From contig JAKPBL010000006.1 of NCBI GenBank assembly GCA_029778965.1, forward strand, positions 1 through 5,452: a stretch of 5,452 nt of DNA, in the 5' to 3' direction. A program made the position numbers and the translations under genes. The DNA comes from Bacteroidota bacterium (GTDB lineage Bacteria; Bacteroidota; Bacteroidia; Chitinophagales; Chitinophagaceae). How positions within the stretch are numbered: the first letter of the stretch is position 1; each line of letters opens with the position of its first letter. The notes under the pieces were generated by a model. It had not been told where the DNA came from. It worked only from the letters and a program-made list of their open reading frames with translations, and did not search any database. Shown piece by piece: positions 1 through 5,452 of the stretch.

Positions 1-968
1 GTGTGCTGTTTGACCTGGAGCCCGACTTCGCGAATAATTTTCTCGTACAATACGACAACGCCACCAAAGAATCGGTTTGGGAGATACAGCATTCCATCGG
101 CGACGGTACCCAGACCTGGTCGAACGGGCAGACCAATCGCGGCAACGAGCTGAACGCGCCGTGGTGGGCGCCTTATTACGGCTGCTGCGATTTTCACAAA
201 GCGTCGCACAACCTCATCAATGCGTTCAAAACCGATAACAACGGCCTGCCCGATTTCGACAATTTCAATAATACCGACCTGAATGGCAACAGCTATGTGA
301 CCTATTTCCAAAGCCACGCATTCGATCCGCGCCTCCTGCATACGGTCGGCATTCCCGGTTATCCGTGGAAGTACGATAACAGCCTGCTTTATGCTGAATC
401 AGGCTCGCGCGCGCCTTTCCAGTACGGTTATTTCAATTCGCTGAAAGAGCAGGTGCCTCCCGATTGCGATTGCATCTACAAACCGTTTTATACATATAAT
501 TCGATGAACCGCCGCGAGATCAGGTATGCCGAAGTATTGCTTTGGGAAGCTGAAATACTGATACAGCTCGACCGCCACCAGGAAGCATTGCCCATCATCA
601 ACCGCATCCGCACCCGCGCGGCGAACAGTACCGGGCGGTTGAAAAAGCCCGATGGCAGCAACTGGATGAACTGGCAGATGGAAACCTACAAAGACGGGGT
701 GAATTGCAACTGGACCAAAGACTTTGCCTGGCAGGCCCTGGTATGGGAGAACCGCCTGGAGATGGCGATGGAAGGCCGCCGTTTCTTCGACCTGCAGCGC
801 TGGGGTATGCTCGAACCGGTTATGAACGCGTATATAAACAAAGAAAAGACCCGTTTTGATTGGTTCAGCATCGGCCATTTCATGGCGGGCCGCGACGAAT
901 ACCTGCCCATTCCCCAGGCACAAATGAACTGGTCGAAAGGCTCTTACCACCAGAATCCAGGTTATTAA
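1..968 (+). CDS. SusD/RagB-family outer-membrane glycan-binding lipoprotein, C-terminal part (5' end outside window)
   Basis: SusD-like proteins are cell-surface lipoproteins that pair with a SusC TonB-dependent transporter and hold glycans for import. The reading frame is open from the window edge (in phase from base 3) to TAA at 966-968, giving 321 residues. Counting from base 3, the SusD signatures of the C-terminal half are all present: the TPR-like helix pair around residues 171-206 (IRYAEVLLWEAEIL, then INRIRTRA), the block at 247-268 (VWENRLEMAMEGRRFFDLQRWG), and the C-terminal LPIPQAQM...QNPGY at 301-321. Family members usually run about 500-650 residues, so roughly a third to a half is missing upstream, including the signal peptide; the GTG at base 3 is not a credible start. 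Five cysteines (61, 62, 155, 157, 235) are unusual. The small lipoprotein gene follows after 18 nt. The family call is very secure; the ligand cannot be read from sequence. Confidence 0.96.
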   Translation, partial: VLFDLEPDFANNFLVQYDNATKESVWEIQHSIGDGTQTWSNGQTNRGNELNAPWWAPYYGCCDFHKASHNLINAFKTDNNGLPDFDNFNNTDLNGNSYVTYFQSHAFDPRLLHTVGIPGYPWKYDNSLLYAESGSRAPFQYGYFNSLKEQVPPDCDCIYKPFYTYNSMNRREIRYAEVLLWEAEILIQLDRHQEALPIINRIRTRAANSTGRLKKPDGSNWMNWQMETYKDGVNCNWTKDFAWQALVWENRLEMAMEGRRFFDLQRWGMLEPVMNAYINKEKTRFDWFSIGHFMAGRDEYLPIPQAQMNWSKGSYHQNPGY

Positions 969-986
969 TCTTTAAATGTCAGCTAC

Positions 987-1397
987 ATGAAATCGTTGTA
1001 TATCGCCTGCATGGCAGCCATCGTGGTATTGGGCGCCTGCAATAAAAAAGAATCCATCAAGCCCAAGCAGGGTATCAGCCTTCCGCCGGTAACGGGGCTG
1101 ACCCTTACCAAAGGCAGCGGCGCTGCCATCCGGTTGAACTGGCAAATGCCTTCGGCCATACCGGCCGGCATCGTGCAACCACTTTCTGTTCAGGTTGAAT
1201 TGAAAGAACTGTCGGGGTTGCAAACCTACGCGCTGGGCACCATCATGCTGCCCAATGCGCCGACCAGCTACGAGGGCGCCGTGCCCGATGCGGCAAAGAG
1301 CTATCATATTACCGTAAAGCTGAACGGCCAGGTAACGGATCCTGATCCGAATTATGCCGGCAATATTTTTTCACTGGGGCAAACGGTTATCTATTAA
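987..1397 (+). CDS. Small lipoprotein of unknown function, downstream of susD
   Basis: I do not recognise a named family. The 136-residue product begins with a clear lipoprotein signal: a single Lys at position 2, a hydrophobic stretch (residues 4-15) and a lipobox LGAC with the lipidated Cys at 18, followed by NKKES. The mature part is about 118 residues. The segment from PPVTGLTLTKG (34-44) through IRLNW (48-52), with alternating hydrophobic residues afterwards, reads like the first strands of a fibronectin type III or Ig-like beta-sandwich, and the rest (LSVQVELKEL, YHITVKLNG) is also strand-rich. It lies 18 nt after the susD stop, so it is probably in the same transcript. Genes in this place often encode accessory surface glycan-binding proteins (SusE/SusF or SGBP position), but those are usually much larger; a glycan-binding or complex-stabilising role is inference from context only. 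No strong ribosome binding site precedes the ATG, as is normal in this phylum. Confidence 0.85.
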   Translation: MKSLYIACMAAIVVLGACNKKESIKPKQGISLPPVTGLTLTKGSGAAIRLNWQMPSAIPAGIVQPLSVQVELKELSGLQTYALGTIMLPNAPTSYEGAVPDAAKSYHITVKLNGQVTDPDPNYAGNIFSLGQTVIY

Positions 1398-1407
1398 CGT
1401 GATGGTT

Positions 1408-1421
1408 TGTAATCGATACAT
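1408..1421. promoter_or_regulatory. Candidate LacI-family operator upstream of lacI
   Basis: In the 31-nt gap before lacI, the sequence TGTAATCGATACAT matches the left half and CG-centred core of the LacI/CcpA-type operator consensus (TGWAANCGNT), but not the right half. It also contains the odd-centred inverted repeat TGTA-N5-TACA (1408-1420). It ends 7 nt before the lacI ATG, where binding would block expression, so autoregulation is plausible. The same TAATCG string occurs in the gap after lacI. The match is partial and untested. Confidence 0.35.
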
Positions 1422-1424
1422 TTG
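1417..1424 (+). promoter_or_regulatory. Possible Bacteroidota -7 promoter element for lacI
   Basis: TACATTTG fits the TAnnTTTG form of the Bacteroidota sigma-ABfr -7 element exactly. No TTTG or TTG at the usual -33 distance is evident (the nearest TTTG, 1406-1409, is only 7 nt upstream), and a start site a few bases downstream would fall at or near the lacI ATG at 1429, implying a leaderless or nearly leaderless transcript. It overlaps the candidate operator. Weak evidence. Confidence 0.2.
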
Positions 1425-1428
1425 ACGA

Positions 1429-2469
1429 ATGGAGAAAAAAGTGTCCATAAAAGACATTGCCAAAAAACTGGGAGTATCAGCCGCACTGGTCAGTTACGTG
1501 CTCAACAACAAGGAAAAGGAAGCGCGGGTGGGACTTGAAATGGCGGAACGCATTCGTCATACCGCCAGGGAGCTGAATTACCAGCCTAACCTGATTGCCC
1601 GAAGCCTTCGAAGCGGCCGAACCAAAACCATTGGTTTGATCGTGGCCGATATCTCCAACCCATTCTTCAGCAATATCGCCCGTACCATCGAAGACGAAGC
1701 CAGCCTGAACAATTATACGGTGATCTTCGGCAGCTCTGACGAGAACGCCGAAAAATCGCAAACGCTCATCAATACGCTCATCAAACGGCAGGTCGACGGG
1801 CTCATCATAGCGCCGGCGGAAAATACTTCGCCGCAATTACAGGTGCTTAGCGACCGCGGCTTTCCCTATGTGCTGATCGACCGTTATTTTAACGACCTTA
1901 CCGCCAACACTGTTCGGATCAACAACTACCAGGCTTCTTTCAAGGCCGTAACTCATTTATACGAAAGGGGCTACCGGCGCATTGCAATGGTAGCGTATAA
2001 AACGAAGCTGCCGCATATGGAAGACCGCAAACGGGGCTTTCTCGGTGCGCTGCAAAAATTCGGTTTGCCGGTAATGGAAAACGGTTTGATGGAATCGAGT
2101 TATGAGAATATCTCGAGCGACGTTGCCGGTATTATGCAGACCCTGCTCGACAATACCGAAAACAGGCCCGACTCTTTTTTATTTGCGACCAACTCGCTGG
2201 CCATTAACGGGCTGAAAGAGATCAATAAAAGAAAGCTGGTGGTGCCGAAAGACCTCGGCATTATCAGCTTTGACGAAACGGAAGCATTCGATTTCTTTTA
2301 CTGCCCGCTGACCTATATTAACCAAAGCACAGATCGCATCGGCAAAGAAGCCGTGCGCATCCTGATGCAGCAACTGGAATCGAAAGACAAAAACAAGACG
2401 GAAAAAATGGATACTGCCCAACTGGTGATCGACGCCCAACTGGTGGTGCAGCGTTCATGCGGAGAATAA
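1429..2469 (+). CDS. LacI/GalR-family transcriptional regulator
   Basis: A complete 346-residue sugar-responsive DNA-binding regulator, normal length for the family. The N-terminal helix-turn-helix is at residues 5-27 (SIKDIAKKLGVS, then recognition helix SAALVSYVLN), with Ala19-Ala20 where E. coli LacI has the specificity pair Tyr17-Gln18. The hinge helix is at 54-65 (NLIARSLRSGRT). The periplasmic-binding-protein-like effector domain starts at about 67 (TIGLIVADISNPFFSNIA) and continues through VDGLIIAPA (122-130), the KRGFLGAL segment (201-208), and GIISFDETE (277-285) to the C terminus. The second residue block (EKK) and the placement of the HTH support the ATG at 1429. It lies 31 nt after the small lipoprotein gene and 75 nt before the DUF2961 gene, so it is most likely the local regulator of the downstream operon and perhaps of the sus genes. 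The effector is probably a sugar or sugar phosphate of this pathway; its identity is not visible. Confidence 0.97.
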   Translation: MEKKVSIKDIAKKLGVSAALVSYVLNNKEKEARVGLEMAERIRHTARELNYQPNLIARSLRSGRTKTIGLIVADISNPFFSNIARTIEDEASLNNYTVIFGSSDENAEKSQTLINTLIKRQVDGLIIAPAENTSPQLQVLSDRGFPYVLIDRYFNDLTANTVRINNYQASFKAVTHLYERGYRRIAMVAYKTKLPHMEDRKRGFLGALQKFGLPVMENGLMESSYENISSDVAGIMQTLLDNTENRPDSFLFATNSLAINGLKEINKRKLVVPKDLGIISFDETEAFDFFYCPLTYINQSTDRIGKEAVRILMQQLESKDKNKTEKMDTAQLVIDAQLVVQRSCGE

Positions 2470-2490
2470 TTTTTTTTGATGGATTTGCTT

Positions 2491-2514
2491 AATCGTTTGT
2501 GCTGATCAAAACGA
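2491..2514. promoter_or_regulatory. Candidate operator/inverted repeat upstream of the DUF2961-fucI operon
   Basis: The 75-nt gap after lacI (2470-2544) is the only plausible control region for the downstream operon. It holds AATCGTTT at 2491-2498, which fits the CG-centred LacI-family core AANCGNTT, and a wider inverted repeat TCGTTT (2493-2498) with AAACGA (2509-2514) spaced by 10 nt, enclosing a TGATCA palindrome (2503-2508). No confident -33/-7 promoter pair was found. The eight-T run at 2470-2477 has no stem in front of it and is not called a terminator. The core motif alone also occurs inside genes (70-77 and 4803-4810), so specificity is unproven. Confidence 0.35.
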
Positions 2515-2544
2515 CAGATCGGCGCATACACACTCATTCTAAAA

Positions 2545-3723
2545 ATGATTTTTATGCGTAGAAGATTTCTTTTGTTCGCCTGCCTCCTGTTCGCGGGTTC
2601 GGCATTTGCCCAGCAGAAGTTTAACGGGCTCGACATGAACCTCGGCAACCTATCGCGGGTGTCTGACGCCAAAACAAGGTCTATCAGTCCCGAGAACTTC
2701 TCGGGCGGCAAAGGCAAAGGCGCCATGGCCGATGCCGTTAAAGACAAAGGCAAACGGAACGTGGCCAATGCCGCCAATGAAGCCCGTGACCTCGGCACGG
2801 GCTGGAAAGTAAATCCTTTTATCATCATCAATGCAAAGGAAACATTTACCATCGCCGAGATCGACGGATCCGGCGCCATCCAGCAGATATGGATGACGCC
2901 TACGGGTAACTGGAACTACAGCATCATCCGCTTTTACTGGGACGATGAAAAAACAGCTTCGGTGGAAGCGCCCGTTGGTGCTTTCTTCGGCATGACCTGG
3001 GGGCAATATGCCCACCTGAACAGCCTGCCTGTAACCGTGAATCCCGGCAGCGCTTTTAACTGTTACTGGAAAATGCCCTTCCGTAAAAAATGCCGCATCA
3101 CGATGGAGAACCTCGATACCGAACCCATGCGGCTTTACTACCAGGTGAATTATACGCTGACCGATGTGCCCGACGACGAAGCCTATTTTCATGCGCAGTA
3201 CCGCCGTTCCAGCGCCGTCAACAACAGCAAGAGCGTGCATACCATCGTTGACGGCATCAAAGGCAAAGGACAGTATGTAGGCACTTATATGGGACTGGGT
3301 ACCACCAACAACGGCTGGTGGGGCGAAGGCGAGATCAAGTTTTTTATGGACGGCGATAAAGACAATGCTACCATCGTGGGCACCGGCACGGAAGACTATT
3401 TCTGCGGCTCGTATAATTTTGAAAACCAAAGCACGCATCGCTACCAGGAATTTTCCACCGCTTATGCCGGTTTGCACCAGGTGATTCGCCCCGACGGACT
3501 TTATGGCTCGCAGCAGCGTTTCGGCATGTATCGCTGGCACATCATGGATCCCATACGGTTCGACAGCGACTTGAAAGTTACTATACAGGACCTGGGCTGG
3601 CGCAGCGGCGGCCGCTACCTGCCGCAACACTCAGACATCATCACGGTGGCTTACTGGTACCAGAAAGAGCCGCACAATCCATTCCCGGCCCTGCCCGAAA
3701 AAGATGCACTCGAAGTCAACTAA
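2545..3723 (+). CDS. Secreted DUF2961 protein, probable GH172-type furanosidase
   Basis: A 392-residue member of DUF2961, the family from which glycoside hydrolase family GH172 was defined; characterised members act on alpha-D-fructofuranosides or D-arabinofuranosides with retention. A signal peptide is clear: RRR at 5-7, a hydrophobic core at 8-16, and an AFA cleavage site before Gln23, so the enzyme is exported, presumably to the periplasm. Family blocks in order: SISPENFSGGKGKGAMA (47-62), ARDLGTGWKV (80-89), IQQIWMTP (112-119), IRFYWDD (128-134), FNCYWKMPFRKKCRITMEN (171-189), YFHAQYRRS (214-222), NGWWGEGEIKFFMDGD (256-271) and GTGTEDYFCGSYNF (279-292). Glu261/263 and Glu283 sit about 20-22 residues apart in the two most conserved blocks and are the likely catalytic pair by family analogy. 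An alternative ATG at 2554, three codons in, gives a more typical N terminus (MRRRF). The next gene follows after 4 nt. The family is sure; substrate is inference. Confidence 0.93.
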   Translation: MIFMRRRFLLFACLLFAGSAFAQQKFNGLDMNLGNLSRVSDAKTRSISPENFSGGKGKGAMADAVKDKGKRNVANAANEARDLGTGWKVNPFIIINAKETFTIAEIDGSGAIQQIWMTPTGNWNYSIIRFYWDDEKTASVEAPVGAFFGMTWGQYAHLNSLPVTVNPGSAFNCYWKMPFRKKCRITMENLDTEPMRLYYQVNYTLTDVPDDEAYFHAQYRRSSAVNNSKSVHTIVDGIKGKGQYVGTYMGLGTTNNGWWGEGEIKFFMDGDKDNATIVGTGTEDYFCGSYNFENQSTHRYQEFSTAYAGLHQVIRPDGLYGSQQRFGMYRWHIMDPIRFDSDLKVTIQDLGWRSGGRYLPQHSDIITVAYWYQKEPHNPFPALPEKDALEVN

Positions 3724-3727
3724 ATAT

Positions 3728-4981
3728 ATGAAACAGCTACTGATGCCCGCGATGGTCTTTGCCGCCGTAGCGCTTTCTGCCTGCAACGAAAAACCAAAAG
3801 AAAAAGCCGTGGAAACAACAACCGAATTTGCCCCGGGCAGCCTGGGGTACGACGAACAGTTTCTCCGTAAGCACGACAGCAACCTGGTGCGGCTGGAAGC
3901 CGGCAATGCCGTGGTGCTGGTGTCGGCCAAATACCAGGGCAAAGTGTTCACCAGCTCGGCCGGCGGCGACTACGGAAGCAGCTTCGGGTGGATCAACTAC
4001 AAAGCGTTTGGCGGCCCCCTCGATTTGCACATGAATGCCTACGGCGGCGAGAACCGTTTCTGGCTGGGCCCGGAAGGTGGCAGGTATTCGGTCTTCTTCC
4101 AGCCCGGCGATTCGATGGTATTCGACAAATGGAAAACACCTCCACCTGTCGATACCGAAGAATGGAACGTAACGGCGGCCGACAAACAATCGGTAATCCT
4201 CACCAAAACCATGCAGGTAACGAATTATATGGGTTCAAAACTTGACATGACGGTGAACCGCCGCATCAGCATCGCCGGTAAAAATGCCATCGAGCAGGAA
4301 CTGGGTATTGCGATTGGCGACAGTATTGCATACACTGGCTACTTAACCGTTAATACGCTGACCAATGCCGGGAGCGCAGCCTGGAATGAAAAGTCGGGCA
4401 TGCCCTGTATCTGGATACTTGATATGTTCAACCCTTCACCCGCTACCACCATCATCATTCCGTTCAAGCCGGGCGGAAAAGGAAAAATAGCCACTACCGA
4501 TTATTTCGGCGAGATACCTGCAGACCGCATCACGCTGACAGACAAAACCCTGTTCTTTACGGCCGATGGAAAAAGCCGGGGCAAGCTGGGTATTGTGCCC
4601 GAAAAAGTGATGCCTTTTGCCGGCAGCTATGATGCGGCCGCCAATGTGCTTACCATTGCGCATTTTACGGTCGATAACCAGGGCCGCTACCTGAACCAGG
4701 AATGGAATACGGTGAAGCCGGTGTTCAGCGGCGACGCCATGAATGCGTATAATGACGGCCCCCTTGCCGATGGCGCTCAAATGGGCCCCTTTTATGAAAT
4801 AGAATCGGTTTCACCTGCGGCGGCGTTATCGCCCGGGCAGTCGATCGAACACCGTCATGACGTGTATCATTTTACCGGCAGCAAAGACCAACTCGATGCC
4901 ATTGCGCAAAAGCTGCTCGGCGTACCGCTCACCGCCATTCCTTCTCCTCAAACCTCCAACATCAACCCTCAAACGCATTAA
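3728..4981 (+). CDS. DUF6786-like lipoprotein of unknown function
   Basis: The product is 417 residues from the ATG at 3728. The frame stays open to an ATG at 3704 inside the DUF2961 gene, but 3728 is preferred because it places Lys at position 2, a hydrophobic stretch, and a lipobox LSAC with Cys19 exactly as a lipoprotein signal should be. It is likely anchored in the periplasm or on the surface. I recall this sequence pattern as the Bacteroidota family DUF6786: FGWINY (86-91), [14 protein letters not shown] (105-118), VTNYMGS (164-170), [10 protein letters not shown] (229-238), [12 protein letters not shown] (257-268), [15 protein letters not shown] (275-289), GPFYEIES (353-360) and [10 protein letters not shown] (373-382). 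No function is established to my knowledge. The [11 protein letters not shown] block and the TNYxG strand resemble galactose-mutarotase-like beta-sandwich proteins (as in DUF4380), so sugar binding or anomer handling is possible, but this is inference. It lies 4 nt after the DUF2961 gene and 1 nt before fucI. The C-terminal tail after about residue 404 is polar and looks unstructured. Confidence 0.85.
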   Translation: MKQLLMPAMVFAAVALSACNEKPKEKAVETTTEFAPGSLGYDEQFLRKHDSNLVRLEAGNAVVLVSAKYQGKVFTSSAGGDYGSSFGWINYKAFGGPLDLHMNAYGGENRFWLGPEGGRYSVFFQPGDSMVFDKWKTPPPVDTEEWNVTAADKQSVILTKTMQVTNYMGSKLDMTVNRRISIAGKNAIEQELGIAIGDSIAYTGYLTVNTLTNAGSAAWNEKSGMPCIWILDMFNPSPATTIIIPFKPGGKGKIATTDYFGEIPADRITLTDKTLFFTADGKSRGKLGIVPEKVMPFAGSYDAAANVLTIAHFTVDNQGRYLNQEWNTVKPVFSGDAMNAYNDGPLADGAQMGPFYEIESVSPAAALSPGQSIEHRHDVYHFTGSKDQLDAIAQKLLGVPLTAIPSPQTSNINPQTH

Positions 4982-4982
4982 T

Positions 4983-5452
4983 ATGTTTCCCCGCATTGGA
5001 ATCCGGCCCATTATCGACGGTCGCCTGGGTGGTATCCGCGAGTCGCTCGAAGACACTACCATGAATATGGCCCGGGCTGTCGCAGACCTGTATATGAAAA
5101 CACTGCGGTATCCCGACGGGACCGCGGTGCAGGTAGTGATCGCCGACGGTTGCATCGGCGGCGTGAAAGAGGCTGCCCGTTGTGCCGCTAAATTTGAAAG
5201 AGAGAACGTGGGCGTATCGTTGTCGGTAACGCCTTGCTGGTGTTATGGCAGCGAAACGATGGACATGAACCCGATGCTGCCCAAGGCCATCTGGGGTTTC
5301 AACGGAACGGAACGCCCGGGTGCGGTGTATCTCGCCGCTACGCTGGCTGCCCATAACCAGTTCGGCCTGCCCGCCTTCGGTATCTATGGCCACGATGTGC
5401 AGGATATGGGCGACGCCACCATACCTGCCGATGTACGGGAGCGGCTGCTGTC
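4983..5452 (+). CDS. fucI: L-fucose isomerase, N-terminal part (3' end outside window)
   Basis: FucI is a cytoplasmic Mn2+-dependent aldose-ketose isomerase converting L-fucose to L-fuculose; the same enzyme converts D-arabinose to D-ribulose. The first 156 residues (plus two bases) are present, about a quarter of the roughly 590-residue enzyme, corresponding to its N-terminal domain. They match my memory of E. coli FucI closely: [12 protein letters not shown] (3-14), [12 protein letters not shown] (19-30), [14 protein letters not shown] (82-95), [19 protein letters not shown] (101-119) and IYGHDVQD (134-141). The catalytic acidic residues and metal site are in the C-terminal part and cannot be checked here. 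The ATG at 4983 follows the previous TAA (4979-4981) after one base, so translation is likely coupled through termination-reinitiation; the protein starts five or so residues later than E. coli FucI. It shares an operon with the two exported proteins upstream. Fuculokinase- and aldolase-type genes would be expected further on. Confidence 0.96.
   Translation, partial: MFPRIGIRPIIDGRLGGIRESLEDTTMNMARAVADLYMKTLRYPDGTAVQVVIADGCIGGVKEAARCAAKFERENVGVSLSVTPCWCYGSETMDMNPMLPKAIWGFNGTERPGAVYLAATLAAHNQFGLPAFGIYGHDVQDMGDATIPADVRERLL

Noticed and set aside
3..5. GTG at the left edge as the start of the SusD-like gene
   Set aside because: The product lacks a signal peptide and the N-terminal half of SusD, and the frame is open to the window edge, so this is an internal Val codon.
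399..950. Antisense open frame of 183 codons inside the SusD-like gene
   Set aside because: It lies wholly opposite conserved SusD C-terminal motifs and its product shows no family signature.
860..1045. Small + strand frame bridging the end of the susD gene and the small lipoprotein gene
   Set aside because: It overlaps two better supported genes in another frame, and its product has no signal or recognisable domain.
2467..2480. Run of eight T after the lacI stop as a rho-independent terminator
   Set aside because: No stable GC-rich stem-loop lies immediately upstream; only three-base arms can be paired.
2650..3630. Long antisense open frame of 326 codons on the - strand inside the DUF2961 gene
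   Set aside because: The + strand frame carries a signal peptide and all DUF2961 family blocks; the antisense product has no recognisable domain and mirrors the codon bias of the real gene.
3704..3727. Upstream in-frame ATG for the DUF6786-like protein, overlapping the DUF2961 gene
   Set aside because: It would add eight polar residues before the lipoprotein signal; the ATG at 3728 puts Lys, the hydrophobic core and the lipobox in normal positions.
4946..4974. Direct repeat CCTCAAAC (4946-4953 and 4967-4974) near the end of the DUF6786-like gene
   Set aside because: It is an 8-bp repeat within the low-complexity coding tail, 21 nt apart and in frame; nothing else supports a mobile or regulatory element.

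Overview
The window looks like part of a carbohydrate-utilisation locus (polysaccharide utilisation locus, PUL-like) from a member of the Bacteroidota. The evidence is a SusD/RagB-type outer-membrane glycan-binding protein, two lipoproteins with short Bacteroidota-style lipoprotein signals, weak or absent Shine-Dalgarno sequences, and two families (DUF2961 and DUF6786-like) that are common in this phylum. The moderately high GC and the protein style suggest something like Chitinophagaceae, but that placement is a guess from style only.

Layout, all on the + strand: (1) 1-968, the C-terminal 321 residues of a SusD-like protein whose start, and presumably its SusC partner, lie upstream; (2) 987-1397, a small 136-aa lipoprotein of unknown function in the position right after susD; (3) 1429-2469, a complete LacI-family transcription regulator; (4) 2545-3723, a secreted DUF2961 protein, the family that contains glycoside hydrolase family GH172; (5) 3728-4981, a lipoprotein I recognise as DUF6786-like, of unknown function; (6) 4983 to the window edge, the first 156 residues of L-fucose isomerase (FucI), which closely follows the E. 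coli protein. Genes 4 to 6 are separated by 4 nt and 1 nt and almost certainly form one operon. The only non-coding stretches are 31 nt before lacI and 75 nt after it, and each holds a LacI-like operator candidate. No RNA gene, mobile element, CRISPR array or convincing hairpin terminator was seen.

Reading the genes together: the SusD system captures a glycan at the surface, the DUF2961 enzyme would release a furanosidic sugar outside the cytoplasm, the DUF6786-like lipoprotein has an unknown, possibly sugar-handling role, and FucI isomerises the imported sugar. FucI enzymes act on both L-fucose and D-arabinose, and characterised GH172/DUF2961 enzymes cleave D-fructofuranosides or D-arabinofuranosides. 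This raises a specific hypothesis that the locus handles D-arabinofuranose-containing glycans rather than, or as well as, L-fucose. The downstream kinase and aldolase genes, outside this window, would help decide.
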